Assembly (NCBI GenBank): GCA_029287575.1
Contig: JARFQW010000042.1
Coordinates: 44,677-108,676 of the forward strand
From: Gammaproteobacteria bacterium
GTDB lineage: Bacteria > Pseudomonadota > Gammaproteobacteria > Steroidobacterales > XN24
Direction of reading: 5' to 3'
Length of the DNA: 64,000 nucleotides
Shown: positions 8,623-17,816 of the stretch, piece by piece
Numbering within the stretch: the stretch's first letter is position 1
How the letters are laid out: the number at the start of each line of letters is the position of its first letter
Translations under genes and position numbers: made by a program
Notes under the pieces: generated by a model
Databases searched by the model: none
Told to the model about the DNA's origin: nothing
Seen by the model: the letters and a program-made list of their open reading frames with translations, nothing else

Positions 8623-10019
8623 CGCCGGTAATCCACGCTGAGCAACGCGTGCAGAAGATTGTCCTGAAAATGGATGTTTCCCGTCAGCCGGTCGTGAGCC
8701 TCGCAGAGGAAGAACGCGTAATCGAGGGGAAAGTCGCTGTAGCGATGGCGCTCGATCGTCGGATCAAGGGTTTGCCGCGCGAGCAGCGACGCCTTGGTCA
8801 CCACGCCGTCGCCGGGCTCGAGCATCAGCGCCTCGTAATCGATCCCGGGGCGGCGATCCTTGACCCGGTCCGGCCAGAGCCGCAGGACAGAATCACCGCC
8901 CGACTCTTCCACGAGCAGCCGGGCCGGGGTCAGATTGCAGTTACCGCCGAAAACGATCAGGCGATACTCGGGATCGGGGACGGGCACGGTGAGTGACCAG
9001 ACGAAGCGCCGGCCTCGTTCCAGGTGTTTCTCGAAATAGCGTTCGAGGAGATCCAGATAGGCTTCGCCCTCGGCCGGGTCCGGGTAGCGTTCCATCACGC
9101 GTTCCCGAACCCCGGCGTCGAAGATGCCGAATTCGAACCGCCGCCAGAAGTCGATATCGAAGAGGTCCCGGTCCAGGGGGCGGCCGTCGGGCAGTACGAG
9201 CCAGTCGTTGATGGGATGAGGCAGGACCTGGGGCCCGCTCGGGAACGTAGCCAGCATTTCCTGGGACATGCGCCCGAGCCCCACCTTTCTTCCCTCGAGA
9301 AAGCCCATCGCTGCGCTGACCGACCCGAGGCTCGGCGTTCCCAGGAGCACGACCCGGCGCACCCGTTGCGCGCCGGCCCGGGTCACCGGGAAGTCGTTGT
9401 CGTCGAGAACGTCGGCGGTTCCGTAGCGCAGGTAGTACCGCACGAGCAGCCCACCCATGCTGTGCGCCACCACGTCCACTTTGAGTTCGGGATCATCGTA
9501 ATCCTCGCGAATAGCTTCGAGGAAAGCGTCCAGGCGGGCGACGGTCCCGACGTTGTCCTGGCGCCAGTCATAGGCGAATACATAGACCCGTTTTCTGCCC
9601 GTGGGCGCGGGCTCGCCGGGCCGGGAGCGCTCATATCCTCCGGCAATTTCCAGAACATCCAGTATCTGACCGTAGAAGTCTCGCCCCGCGGCGCGGTCGG
9701 TCAGGCCCGTGACGATCAGCCCGTCCGGGGCGGGCGTGAGGGTCTCGGGATCGATGGGCAGGGTCAGATCCGAGTAGTCGTCGAACATCAGCCGGGACAA
9801 GGGACCGGGCCAGACTTCCCGGCCCGAGGATGCCTCGGCGAGCCGGCCTCCGAGCAGACCGTGGATCAGCACGACCGGGGGCTGGCCGGCGGGGTTGGCC
9901 TGGTCGGCGTACAGGCGGGTGAGATCCGGGCGCAGGTCACGGGAACAGGCGGACAAGCCCGCCACCGCGGTGAACAATACCCACAGGGCCGTGACGACGG
10001 ACAGTGACCGGGCGTCCAT
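8619..10019 (-). CDS. LCAT-like alpha/beta hydrolase lipoprotein
   Basis: 466 residues. The N-terminal signal ends in lipobox LSAC (Cys at about 25). An oxyanion region VVLIHGLLGG and the nucleophile elbow VVAHSMGGLLVRYYL match lecithin:cholesterol acyltransferase/phospholipase-like hydrolases. The Asp is probably in the GDGVV stretch and the His in the C-terminal part. It is expected to be an envelope-attached lipase, esterase or acyltransferase. The ATG at 10019 is preceded by about 45 bases to the next gene on the same strand. Its stop overlaps the thermonuclease start. Confidence 0.82.
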   Translation of the reverse strand: MDARSLSVVTALWVLFTAVAGLSACSRDLRPDLTRLYADQANPAGQPPVVLIHGLLGGRLAEASSGREVWPGPLSRLMFDDYSDLTLPIDPETLTPAPDGLIVTGLTDRAAGRDFYGQILDVLEIAGGYERSRPGEPAPTGRKRVYVFAYDWRQDNVGTVARLDAFLEAIREDYDDPELKVDVVAHSMGGLLVRYYLRYGTADVLDDNDFPVTRAGAQRVRRVVLLGTPSLGSVSAAMGFLEGRKVGLGRMSQEMLATFPSGPQVLPHPINDWLVLPDGRPLDRDLFDIDFWRRFEFGIFDAGVRERVMERYPDPAEGEAYLDLLERYFEKHLERGRRFVWSLTVPVPDPEYRLIVFGGNCNLTPARLLVEESGGDSVLRLWPDRVKDRRPGIDYEALMLEPGDGVVTKASLLARQTLDPTIERHRYSDFPLDYAFFLCEAHDRLTGNIHFQDNLLHALLSVDYRR

Positions 10020-10063
10020 GTCCGGCAGTCTAGGCAGAGTACGCCTGCCCCTACAAGCCAGAG

Positions 10064-10285
10064 TCAGTCCTCCAGCTTCGACAACTCCTGGCGCAGCTCG
10101 TAGCCCCGGTCGGTCACGATTCTCTCCAGGACAACGATCCGTTCCTCAAGACGGTTCAGGCGCTCTTCGCTGCCCGAGTCGCCAGCACGCGTATCGCGGT
10201 TCTGCCGATATTCAAGCCAGTGTTTGAACATGGCCGCGAACATCACGACGAACACGATCGCGAAGACCATTTCGTATCGTCCCAC
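10064..10285 (-). CDS. Small PspB-like membrane/coiled-coil protein
   Basis: 73 residues: one N-terminal transmembrane helix (about 5-24), a charged linker, then a heptad-like segment with RLNRLEERIVVLERIV. The architecture copies PspB (helix plus short coiled coil), but sequence identity looks low. It is the last gene of the leftward psp cluster, 34 bases after pspC, so it is probably cotranscribed and membrane-associated. It could be a degenerate pspB paralogue or a PspD-like accessory. No function can be assigned beyond context. Confidence 0.7.
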   Translation of the reverse strand: MGRYEMVFAIVFVVMFAAMFKHWLEYRQNRDTRAGDSGSEERLNRLEERIVVLERIVTDRGYELRQELSKLED

Positions 10286-10319
10286 GCGCTTCTCCTTTCA
10301 GCGGTTCCGCCAGGGAATC

Positions 10320-10715
10320 CTACTCGTTCTCCAGGTCCCTGAACTTGCGGTCGAGGTCGAAATTCCTCGAGGTCACGTAGCGCTCCATCCGCTGCAGGCG
10401 GGTTTCCATGGACCGGAACCGGTGGCGGACGCTCGATGCGGTCGCGGCCGGGGAGACCCGTATCGACTGCCAGAATTCCTCTTCCTCCTCGTCCCGATAC
10501 AGGGCCCGGGGCTTGGTGGGCAGGATCAGACAAAGCGCCATGTACACCAGGAATGTGACAGGAAACAGAAACTGCGAGAGGACCGTGAACACGCGCACCA
10601 TCGCCACGTCGGCGCCGAAATAGTCGGCTATGCCGGCGCAGACACCACAAACGGCCCGGTTCTCCCGATCCTTGTAAAGCCGCCTCGGGCTCGGTTCCCT
10701 CTCAGGGCGGTTCAC
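10320..10715 (-). CDS. pspC: Envelope stress response membrane protein PspC
   Basis: 131 residues. The PspC domain covers about residues 8-70: RRLYKDRENRAVCGVCAGIADYFG, followed by one strongly hydrophobic segment and the Pro-rich exit LPTKP. The C-terminal half is charged, with a predicted coiled coil (MERYVTSRNFDLDRKFRDLE). PspC with PspB senses inner-membrane stress and relieves PspA inhibition of PspF. Start is GTG 10715, preceded by GGGAGG at good spacing and located one base after the TGA of the upstream PspC-domain gene. The frame is open further upstream, but that would overlap the neighbour. Confidence 0.92.
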   Translation of the reverse strand: MNRPEREPSPRRLYKDRENRAVCGVCAGIADYFGADVAMVRVFTVLSQFLFPVTFLVYMALCLILPTKPRALYRDEEEEEFWQSIRVSPAATASSVRHRFRSMETRLQRMERYVTSRNFDLDRKFRDLENE

Positions 10716-10716
10716 G

Positions 10717-11007
10717 TCAAACCTCCCCGTGGGCGCGCCCGCGCCGGCGGTTCCACAGACGGTCCTCGGCCTCACCGTAATATCTCAACGGCCGTTCCGG
10801 CAGCAGCAATCCGGCCAGGACATAGGCCAGGGTCGTTGTCAGCGGCTCGATGAGCAGAATGACGAACGCGACGATCCGCACACCGCTCACCTTCAGACCG
10901 AGACTGCCGGCCAGCCCGGAGCAGACCCCGAGCAGCCATCCGGCCTCCCGATCCCGGTAGATCCAAGGGCGCCGCTCCCGATGCCGCGAAGGGCGGTATG
11001 TCCTCAT
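10717..11007 (-). CDS. Second, short PspC-domain protein
   Basis: 96 residues. The PspC core is clear: an Arg-rich start, WIYRDREAGWLLGVCSGLAGSLG, a hydrophobic segment of about 25 residues and GLLLPERPLRYYG. It lacks the C-terminal coiled coil found in the adjacent pspC product. ATG 11007 overlaps the pspB TGA (ATGA) and has GGAGG upstream. Two consecutive PspC-domain genes between pspB and the cluster end suggest duplication and specialisation, one being a membrane module only. Confidence 0.88.
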   Translation of the reverse strand: MRTYRPSRHRERRPWIYRDREAGWLLGVCSGLAGSLGLKVSGVRIVAFVILLIEPLTTTLAYVLAGLLLPERPLRYYGEAEDRLWNRRRGRAHGEV

Positions 11008-11222
11008 GTGCGTTTCCTCCAGTCGGGAACCTGATCATCGAGGATGGTTTCCAGCGTATTGATCCGGCTTTCCATTTTCTGGGCGTTGTCCCAGAGCTCC
11101 TCCAGCATGCGCTCTTCGTCCTTGGACAGCGCGCCGCTGGACTTCCACTTGGTCACGTAGTGGAGCACTACCACCAGGGGCAGAACGACCGCTACGAATA
11201 CAATGGCAACGACTTCACCCAT
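11004..11222 (-). CDS. pspB: Phage shock protein B
   Basis: 72 residues, the usual PspB length. The N-terminal transmembrane helix (about 4-25) is followed by the family pattern LSKDEERMLEELWDNAQKMESRINTLE and the C-terminal PDWR. It partners PspC at the inner membrane to signal envelope damage. It begins five bases after the pspA stop and overlaps the next gene start by four bases, so it is clearly part of the pspA operon. Confidence 0.95.
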   Translation of the reverse strand: MGEVVAIVFVAVVLPLVVVLHYVTKWKSSGALSKDEERMLEELWDNAQKMESRINTLETILDDQVPDWRKRT

Positions 11223-11227
11223 GGCCC

Positions 11228-11914
11228 TTACGCCTGGCTGCTGTCGGAGTCAGATCCGCCGCGCATCCGCTCCTTGAGGGCAGCCAGCTCCTTCTCGACC
11301 GTCTCTTCCGACGCGAGGGTCTGGAATTCCCGATCCAGGTCCTTCGGCAGGCCCAAGTCGTAGGCCTCGACCCGACCTTCGATATCCTCCATCTTGCGTT
11401 CGAATGACTCGAAACGGACCAGCGCGTCGTCGATCCGGTTTTCGTGAATCTGCCGGCGCACGTCCAGGCGGTGGCCTGCCGTGCGGTGGCGCATCAGCAG
11501 GGCCTTCTGACGGCCCTTTGCGTCAGCCAGCTTCTCCTCGAGGCGGGCGATGTCGTCATTCAGACGCGCCATGCTCTCGTCAAGCTGCTCGTGCTGATGC
11601 TCCAGCGCGGTGACGCGCTCCCCGCACCGGGTCCGTTCGGCGAGCGCCGCCCGGGCCAGGTCGTCACGGCCCTTGGTCACGGCGAGTTCGGCCTTGCGAT
11701 CCCACTCATCCCGCTCGCGAGCCACGGCCGCCAGCTTGCGGTCGAGGCCCTTACGGTCCGCGATGCCGCGGGCGGCCGCCGAACGCACCTCCACGAGTGT
11801 GTCTTCCATTTCCTGGATCATCAGCCGGACCAGTTTCTCGGGGTCTTCGGCTTTTTCCAGAATCGAGTTGATGTTCGCGTTCACGATGTCCGTGAATCGG
11901 GAAAAAATACCCAT
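11228..11914 (-). CDS. pspA: Phage shock protein A (PspA/IM30)
   Basis: 228 residues, almost entirely alpha-helical coiled coil. It begins MGIFSRFTDIVNANINSILEKAEDPEKL, the amphipathic membrane-binding helix and the ESCRT-III-like start of the family, followed by MIQEMEDTLVEVRS. PspA binds stressed inner membrane and, when free, holds PspF inactive. It is the first gene after the sigma-54 promoter at 11959-11974. The C-terminal tail ends in a short acidic/serine stretch. Confidence 0.97.
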   Translation of the reverse strand: MGIFSRFTDIVNANINSILEKAEDPEKLVRLMIQEMEDTLVEVRSAAARGIADRKGLDRKLAAVARERDEWDRKAELAVTKGRDDLARAALAERTRCGERVTALEHQHEQLDESMARLNDDIARLEEKLADAKGRQKALLMRHRTAGHRLDVRRQIHENRIDDALVRFESFERKMEDIEGRVEAYDLGLPKDLDREFQTLASEETVEKELAALKERMRGGSDSDSSQA

Positions 11915-11958
11915 ATCGTTCTCTCCGCTCGGGTAAGTCAGTCTCCTGGGGTAATTAC

Positions 11959-11974
11959 TGCATATCCCGTGCCA
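11959..11974 (-). promoter_or_regulatory. Sigma-54 promoter of the pspA operon
   Basis: On the minus strand the sequence reads TGGCAC-N5-ATGCA, against the consensus TGGCAC-N5-TTGCA. The GG and GC dinucleotides are at the required -24/-12 spacing. Transcription would begin near 11949, about 35 bases before the pspA start. With pspF divergently encoded next door, this is the expected control point. Confidence 0.88.
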
Positions 11975-12049
11975 TTCCGGGGCTTTCCGTAAGTTGTTGA
12001 AATGACTGGACCTGTTTCACGGCAGCTTGCAGTGGACTGGCACTCATAG

Positions 12050-12099
12050 GGTTTTTCCCAAATAATTGTGGCCCTATTACTAAATATTGGGGAAAAACC
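12050..12099. promoter_or_regulatory. Inverted repeat upstream of psp promoter, candidate PspF enhancer
   Basis: GGTTTTTCCC at 12050-12059 is mirrored by GGGAAAAACC at 12090-12099. The AT-rich arms extend inward and enclose a centre of roughly 20 bases. The repeat is about 100-150 bases upstream of the predicted pspA start, where sigma-54 enhancers normally lie. It directly precedes the pspF start codon, so PspF binding here could also repress its own gene, as in Escherichia coli. Confidence 0.55.
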
Positions 12100-12100
12100 G

Positions 12101-13099
12101 GTGAGCACAACCCGCGACCCGGTGTCGATTGTTGGTGAATCGCCGGCATTCGGCGCCATTCTCGAACAGGTCTCCGCCGTGGCGCCCCTGGACCGGCCCG
12201 TTCTGATACTCGGAGAGCGGGGCACCGGCAAGGAGCTGATCGCCTCACGTCTTCATTTCCTCTCGGGACGCTGGGAGCAGCCCCTGGTCAAGGTTAACTG
12301 TGGCGCACTCACGGAAAGCCTTCTCGAATCGGAGCTGTTCGGGCACGAGGCGGGCGCGTTTACCGGCGCGTCACGGCGCCACATCGGCCGATTCGAAAAG
12401 GCCGACGGCGGGACGCTGCTGCTGGACGAGCTCGGAACGATCCCGGTGCGCATGCAGGAAACCATCCTGCGGGTGATCGAGTATGGAGAGTTCGAGCGGG
12501 TGGGCGGCTCGGACACCGTTCGGGTGGACGTGCGCATTGTCGGCTCGACAAACGACGATCTGCCGGGTCTCGCGGAGGCTGGCCGTTTCCGGCGGGATTT
12601 GCTGGATCGTCTTGCCTTCGACGTGGTGCATGTCCCCCCCCTGAGAGACCGCGCCGAGGACATACTGCTGCTGGCCGACCACTTCGCCGTCAACTTCACG
12701 GCCGAACTTCGCCGGGCGTATTTCCCCGGCTTCTCCGAAGCCGCGCAGGCCGCCTTGCTGGATCACGACTGGCCCGGCAACGTCCGAGAGCTGAAGAACA
12801 CCGTCGAGCGCTCCATTTACCGCGCAGACTCAGAAGACGAACCGGTGGACGTCATCGCGTTCGACCCGTTCCGCTCCCCGCATTCGGCGGCATCTCCAAA
12901 GGCTGAAACCACTGCCGAGATGCACCAATGGCCCGTCGATCTGAAGGCCCGGCTCGCGGAAATTGAGCGGCGCTACGTCACGTCCGCGTTGGATCGGCAC
13001 CATTGGAACCGCCGCCGCGCCGCCGCGGACCTGGGCCTGACCTATGATCAGCTTCGCGGCAGTATTACCCGGCTGGGCCTGATCCCGGACGCTTCCTGA
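12101..13099 (+). CDS. pspF: Psp operon sigma-54 activator PspF
   Basis: 332 residues. There is no receiver or other N-terminal sensor domain: the AAA+ domain starts at once (IVGESPAFGAILEQVS), with Walker A GERGTGKE, the sigma-54 contact loop GAFTGA, Walker B GGTLLLDELG and the arginine-finger region. A Fis-type HTH ends the protein (RRAAADLGLTYDQLRG). This layout is PspF, which is controlled by PspA binding. I chose GTG 12101, eight bases after GGGGA, because it matches the usual PspF N-terminus. A GTG at 12068 is in frame but lies inside the upstream inverted repeat. Confidence 0.93.
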   Translation: MSTTRDPVSIVGESPAFGAILEQVSAVAPLDRPVLILGERGTGKELIASRLHFLSGRWEQPLVKVNCGALTESLLESELFGHEAGAFTGASRRHIGRFEKADGGTLLLDELGTIPVRMQETILRVIEYGEFERVGGSDTVRVDVRIVGSTNDDLPGLAEAGRFRRDLLDRLAFDVVHVPPLRDRAEDILLLADHFAVNFTAELRRAYFPGFSEAAQAALLDHDWPGNVRELKNTVERSIYRADSEDEPVDVIAFDPFRSPHSAASPKAETTAEMHQWPVDLKARLAEIERRYVTSALDRHHWNRRRAAADLGLTYDQLRGSITRLGLIPDAS

Positions 13100-13450
13100 C
13101 GCCCGCGCCAGGGGTACCGCGGCAACTGTGAGACCAGACACATTTTCACCGAATCGCGTGTGGAACACTGAGGCTCACTGCTGACGTCGGGTGCACCAGG
13201 GCCCGCTTCGCCCAAGGACCGGGCGGCAGCCCGCACCCGTCGCCAGCAGACCCCGCACTATCAAGCCTCTTCCACCTCGCGGAGAGGCGCAGCTGCTCCC
13301 GGTCGAGGCGCCAGGCGTGATCCGCCGGGCGGCCTGCGTTGCCTGACGGACCATCGCTCAGGCGCCCTCCCACATTCCCGGGTGGCCCGGGCCAAGGGGC
13401 TTCGCATACCATCAAGCGTCTTGCCCGGAAGATTCGGGAGAGGCCCCACG
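13100..13450. other. Intergenic region between pspF and the antiporter gene
   Basis: About 350 bases without a convincing gene, tRNA or strong terminator. The only clear signal is the ribosome-binding stretch GGGAGAGG shortly before the GTG at 13451. Confidence 0.6.
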
Positions 13451-15454
13451 GTGGACCACGCACCGATTCTGTCTGCCCTGATATTGATCGCCGCGTCGGT
13501 CCTCGTGCTGGCGGTGTTCCGGCGCCTGTCGATTCCGCCCATCATCGGCTACGTGGTTGTGGGAGCGGCGGTCGGCCCGCACGCGCTGGGCCTTGTGCCC
13601 GCCGGCCCGTCGGCCCGACTGTTCGCCGAAATCGGCGTGGTTTTCCTGCTGTTCACGCTTGGCCTGGAGTTCTCTCTCGCCCGGCTCGTGGCCATGCGCC
13701 GCCTCGTGCTCGGCCTCGGATCGGCCCAGGTGGCCATTACGACTCTGGCGGGTTTCGTACTGGCTCTGGTGCTTGGCGCCGGCATGGGCGAGGCGCTGCT
13801 CCTGGGGGGCGCGGCGGCCATGTCCTCCACCGCGCTGGTGGCCCGGCAGCTGTCCCTGCAGCTGGAACTCCAGGAACCTCACGGGTCCGCCGCGATCGCC
13901 GTTCTTCTGTTCCAGGACATGGCAATCGTGCTGTTTCTCGCCCTCGTGCCGGTCCTGGCGGGGGACGGGCCTCCCGGCGCCGGGGAAGTCGCCACGCGAC
14001 TCGGCGGCGCGGTCGTTGTCCTGGCCATCGTGCTGCTGGCGGGGCGGTGGCTGATGAGGCCGTTGTTTCACGAGATCGCCGGAGCCCGCACCGCGGAACT
14101 CTTCACCCTGGCGGTGCTGCTGGTCGTCCTCGCCGCCGCCTATGCCACCGAAAGCGCCGGACTGTCCGGCGCGCTGGGCGCCTTTCTGGCCGGCATCATG
14201 CTGGCGGAAACCGAGTACCGGCATCAGATCGAGACCGACATCCGGCCGTTTCGCGACCTCCTGCTGGGGCTGTTCTTCATTACGGTGGGCATGACCCTGG
14301 ATCTGGCGCTGATTCGCGAAAACGCCCTGATGGTGCTCGGCCTGACAATTGCGCTGATCGCAGGCAAGGCCGGGATCGTCGCTTTGCTCGCAGGACGGGT
14401 CAGCCCGGACCGTATCAGTGCCGTGCGCACGGGACTGGTACTGGCACAAGGCGGGGAGTTCGGGTTCGCATTGATCACCCTGGCGCTCCAGGCGGGCGCG
14501 ATGAGTAACGCCGCCGGGCAGCCGCTGCTGGTCGCCATCGTGTTCAGCATGGCGATTAGCCCCCTCATCGTCCGCCACAATCTGGACCTGGCAAGGCGCC
14601 TCACCGGAACGCCGACGGATCCCTCCGACAACGCCACCGACGATCTCCGTGAACCGCTGCAGGTCGCGGAGCGCTTCGTGCTGATCTGCGGCTATGGTCG
14701 GGTAGGGCAAAACCTGGCCCGGCTGCTGGACGAAGAAGCGTTCGCCAGCCTGGCGCTGGACGTGGATCCCGTCCGGGTGCGCGCGGCGCGGGCCGCGGGT
14801 GACAACGTGATTTACGGCGACGCCGGCGACCCGCGATTGCTGGAAGCCATCGGCATCGAACGAGCGGAGCTGGTGGTGGTCACGCTGCCCAACTGGCGCC
14901 ATGCCCTGAAGGTCATCACCGCCCTGCGCCGCCGGTGCCCGGACCTGCCCATCCTCGTCCGCGCGCGCGATGACACCCACCTGGACATCCTGCAGCAGGC
15001 CGGCGCAACCGAGGTGGTTCCGGAGACTCTCGAGGCGAGCCTGATGCTGGCCTCTCATTTGCTCCTGATTCTGGGCATGCCGGTGGGCCGGCTGCTGCAC
15101 AAGATCCAGGAAATCCGCGACAACCGCTATGCGCTCCTCCGGTCGGTCTTCCATCGCGGCGTGCCGACGTGGGAGGAACCCGGCGTTACCGACCGGGTCG
15201 AGCTGCGAACCGTCGCCCTTCCCGATGGATCATCCGCCGATGGCCAGCGGCTGGACACCCTCGGACTGGAGGCCATCGGCGTGATGGTGACAGCCCTCCG
15301 GCGCGACGGTATCGTGGGCCGCCAGCCGCTGCCCGAAACGGTTCTCAAGGCCCGTGACGTGCTCGTGCTGTTCGGCCGTCCGGAGGATCTGGCACACAGC
15401 GAGTCGATCCTGCTGGCGGGTTCCCGTGTTCCTGAAGCGGAAGTCGAAGCATGA
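13451..15454 (+). CDS. KefB/KefC-type monovalent cation:proton antiporter
   Basis: 667 residues. About twelve hydrophobic helices fill residues 5-380 (CPA2 fold, with [11 protein letters not shown] and the conserved [12 protein letters not shown] region). An RCK/TrkA-N Rossmann domain follows ([18 protein letters not shown]) and a TrkA-C domain ends the protein. It probably exports K+ in exchange for H+, gated by nucleotide or another ligand at the RCK domain. GTG 13451 is preferred over the open frame back to 13382 because of the good ribosome site and the hydrophobic start. The stop overlaps purT (ATGA). Confidence 0.92.
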   Translation: MDHAPILSALILIAASVLVLAVFRRLSIPPIIGYVVVGAAVGPHALGLVPAGPSARLFAEIGVVFLLFTLGLEFSLARLVAMRRLVLGLGSAQVAITTLAGFVLALVLGAGMGEALLLGGAAAMSSTALVARQLSLQLELQEPHGSAAIAVLLFQDMAIVLFLALVPVLAGDGPPGAGEVATRLGGAVVVLAIVLLAGRWLMRPLFHEIAGARTAELFTLAVLLVVLAAAYATESAGLSGALGAFLAGIMLAETEYRHQIETDIRPFRDLLLGLFFITVGMTLDLALIRENALMVLGLTIALIAGKAGIVALLAGRVSPDRISAVRTGLVLAQGGEFGFALITLALQAGAMSNAAGQPLLVAIVFSMAISPLIVRHNLDLARRLTGTPTDPSDNATDDLREPLQVAERFVLICGYGRVGQNLARLLDEEAFASLALDVDPVRVRAARAAGDNVIYGDAGDPRLLEAIGIERAELVVVTLPNWRHALKVITALRRRCPDLPILVRARDDTHLDILQQAGATEVVPETLEASLMLASHLLLILGMPVGRLLHKIQEIRDNRYALLRSVFHRGVPTWEEPGVTDRVELRTVALPDGSSADGQRLDTLGLEAIGVMVTALRRDGIVGRQPLPETVLKARDVLVLFGRPEDLAHSESILLAGSRVPEAEVEA

Positions 15455-16632
15455 CCAGTATTGGCACCCCTCTTTCCGACACGGCAACCCGCATGCTCCT
15501 GCTGGGTTCCGGCGAACTGGGCAAGGAAGTCGCGATCGAGGCCCAGCGGCTCGGCGTCGAGGTTGTTGCCGTGGACCGGTACAGCAACGGGCCCGCCATG
15601 CAGGTGGCTCATCGCGCCTACGTCATCGACATGCTGGACCCCAAGGCCCTGCGCTCGATCATCGAGAAAGAAGAGCCGAACTTCATCGTTCCGGAGATCG
15701 AGGCGATCGCGACCGCCGAGCTACTGGGCCTGGAAAGCGAGAGCTACCGGGTCATTCCCACGGCCAAAGCCACCCAGCTGACCATGAACCGGGAAGGTAT
15801 CCGCCGCCTGGCGGCGGAGGAACTCGGCGTCAAGACCTCCCCGTTCCGGTTTGCCGATAGCGAACAGGAATATCGCGCGGCGATCGAGGCACTGGGCCTG
15901 CCGGTGGTGGTCAAGCCGGTGATGAGTTCCTCCGGCAAGGGCCAGAGCACAGTCAGAGACGCCGCCGAGGCGGACGCGGCGTGGCGTTATGCCCAGAAGG
16001 GCGGCCGGGCCGGCGAAGGACGAGTGATCGTTGAGGGCTTTGTCCATTTTGACTACGAAATCACCCTGCTGACGGTGCGTCACGGCGGCGAGACGACCTT
16101 CTGCGAACCCATCGGCCACTCTCAGGTAGACGGTGACTACCGGGAATCGTGGCAGCCCCATCCGATGAGCGAAACGGCAATCGACAAGGCCCGGCGGATC
16201 GCCGGCATCGTGACCGGCCAGCTCGGCGGCGCTGGCTTGTTCGGCGTGGAGCTGTTCGTCAAGGGCGACGATGTCTGGTTCAGCGAGGTGTCTCCCCGAC
16301 CCCACGACACGGGACTCGTCACGCTAATCTCCCAGGACCTGTCGGAATTCGCCCTGCACGTGCGCGCGATCCTGGATCTTCCGATACCCCGGATCGAACA
16401 GCTCGGACCCAGCGCTTCTTGCGCGGTCATCGCCGAAGGCGACGGTGACGCCATGCAGTTCACCGGGGTCGACGCGGCCCTCGAAGCACCTGGAACCGAT
16501 CTGCGGCTGTTCGGCAAGCCCGAGGTTCGGGGCCGGCGCCGTGTAGGGGTGACGCTTGCCAGGGACGAGACCATCGACGCGGCCAGGGAGAAGGCCCGGG
16601 CCGCGGCCGCCGCGATCAGAGTGCGCTTCTAG
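15451..16632 (+). CDS. purT: Formate-dependent phosphoribosylglycinamide formyltransferase PurT
   Basis: 393 residues, the usual length. The N-terminal Rossmann-like part has [20 protein letters not shown], followed by an ATP-grasp domain with [14 protein letters not shown] and the metal-binding [12 protein letters not shown]. It converts GAR, ATP and formate to FGAR in purine synthesis. The start codon overlaps the antiporter TGA, so expression is coupled to that gene, an odd pairing with no obvious metabolic logic. Confidence 0.97.
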   Translation: MTSIGTPLSDTATRMLLLGSGELGKEVAIEAQRLGVEVVAVDRYSNGPAMQVAHRAYVIDMLDPKALRSIIEKEEPNFIVPEIEAIATAELLGLESESYRVIPTAKATQLTMNREGIRRLAAEELGVKTSPFRFADSEQEYRAAIEALGLPVVVKPVMSSSGKGQSTVRDAAEADAAWRYAQKGGRAGEGRVIVEGFVHFDYEITLLTVRHGGETTFCEPIGHSQVDGDYRESWQPHPMSETAIDKARRIAGIVTGQLGGAGLFGVELFVKGDDVWFSEVSPRPHDTGLVTLISQDLSEFALHVRAILDLPIPRIEQLGPSASCAVIAEGDGDAMQFTGVDAALEAPGTDLRLFGKPEVRGRRRVGVTLARDETIDAAREKARAAAAAIRVRF

Positions 16633-16667
16633 GCAACCACGGCGCAACCACAGCGCCGGGTAACCCG

Positions 16668-17816
16668 TCAGATCGCGTCACCGTGGCGAAAGGTCACGGA
16701 TCCGCTCCCGGTATCGATGATGCCCGTACCCGCGCCTCCGGCGAGTGTGGTCTCGAGACGGTTGCGCTCGGAGCGAACCATCTCCATTTCCGGCAGATCG
16801 ACACGGATCCCACCGTTGCTGGTCTCAACGGTCAACCGCAGCGACGGGACGACGCTTGTGGACAGGTCGACGCTGCCGGAACCAGTATCGATTCGCAGAT
16901 GCCGCACCCCGGCCAGGTCCCCGGAGAGATCCACGCTGCCGGAACCGGTATCGATTTCCAGGTCGGAGCCCGCCGTAATCGCCCGGCCCCGGACCGAGCC
17001 GGAGCCGGTATCCACATAGAGCGAGCCTGAGACCTCGTCGAGCCGGACGCCGCCGGATCCCGTATCGACCCGCACCCGCCCTGAATTCACCTCGGTGAGG
17101 TCCACTTCGCCTGAACCGGTGTCGGCCCGCACTTCGCCGTCGATGCCGCGCAGCCGGATCGCTCCGCTTCCCGTATCCGCGGTTACGTCCCCAAGCACGC
17201 TCTCCATGATGACCGCGCCGCTGCCCGTGTCGGCCAGGACGCGTCCCCGATGCCCGAAAACTTCGATAGACCCGCTGCCGGTATCGGCATTGAGGTCGCC
17301 CTGCCCGTCCGCGCTGCGAATCCGGCCGGCTCGCGCCCGGAGGTCCAGCTCAGCCGCTACGCCCTCGGCCTCGATTGGCCCGGCCAGCAGATCGTATTTG
17401 AGGTCTTGTCCGGGCTCGAGATAGATGCGCATATCCATCCACGCCTGCACGCCGCGGCCGTCGCCGCGGACCCGCACCTTGCGGCCATCGTAGCGTGCCT
17501 CCAGGTTGAGGCGGCGATATTCCGCCGACGGATAGACGAACGACTTCGTGTCGTCGCCGTAGTCGGCGCGAAACACGACGGTACGCCCGCTCGCCGTCTG
17601 GGTCAGGGCCGGCAGGGCCTCCGTGTCCTCGCCGTGGGCAGTCCACTCGATTCGGCCCGCTCCCGGCTCGGCCCCGAAAATCTCGATCCGGCCGGCGATG
17701 TTGTAAATCGTCACCCTTTCGGCGCCGTCGAGCGTCGCGGTTTCGGTGTATTCCGCTCCCTGGGCGCTCGCAAAGGCGAGGAAGAAAACGATCAGAATGC
17801 AGGAACGCAGGGTCAT
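16668..17816 (-). CDS. Exported DUF4097 beta-helix protein with DTGSG repeats
   Basis: 382 residues. It has a signal peptide (about 1-20) and a predicted beta-solenoid. In the second half the pentapeptide DTGSG occurs nine times, each followed by a short beta strand such as GSIEV, GAVIM or GEVDL, roughly every 18-20 residues. This is the DUF4097/adhesin-like family. DTGSG resembles an aspartic-protease motif only by chance. It is the last gene of the GntR-ABC-BON operon; ATG 17816 overlaps the BON gene stop. Location is probably periplasmic or outer surface. Function is unknown. Confidence 0.82.
   Translation of the reverse strand: MTLRSCILIVFFLAFASAQGAEYTETATLDGAERVTIYNIAGRIEIFGAEPGAGRIEWTAHGEDTEALPALTQTASGRTVVFRADYGDDTKSFVYPSAEYRRLNLEARYDGRKVRVRGDGRGVQAWMDMRIYLEPGQDLKYDLLAGPIEAEGVAAELDLRARAGRIRSADGQGDLNADTGSGSIEVFGHRGRVLADTGSGAVIMESVLGDVTADTGSGAIRLRGIDGEVRADTGSGEVDLTEVNSGRVRVDTGSGGVRLDEVSGSLYVDTGSGSVRGRAITAGSDLEIDTGSGSVDLSGDLAGVRHLRIDTGSGSVDLSTSVVPSLRLTVETSNGGIRVDLPEMEMVRSERNRLETTLAGGAGTGIIDTGSGSVTFRHGDAI

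Noticed and set aside
12038..12050. TGGCAC on the plus strand as a sigma-54 promoter for pspF
   Set aside because: The -12 GC element is missing at the right spacing (GGG instead).
13412..15154. 580-codon open frame on the minus strand opposite the antiporter gene
   Set aside because: GC-rich shadow; Gln/His/Arg-rich product with no recognisable domain, antisense to a clear transporter.
16640..16658. Small hairpin between purT and the DUF4097 gene as a bidirectional terminator
   Set aside because: Only six base pairs and no T run on either strand.
16668..17816. DTGSG repeats as an aspartic-protease active site
   Set aside because: Nine evenly spaced copies in a beta-solenoid, and no flap or protease fold; it is a structural repeat.
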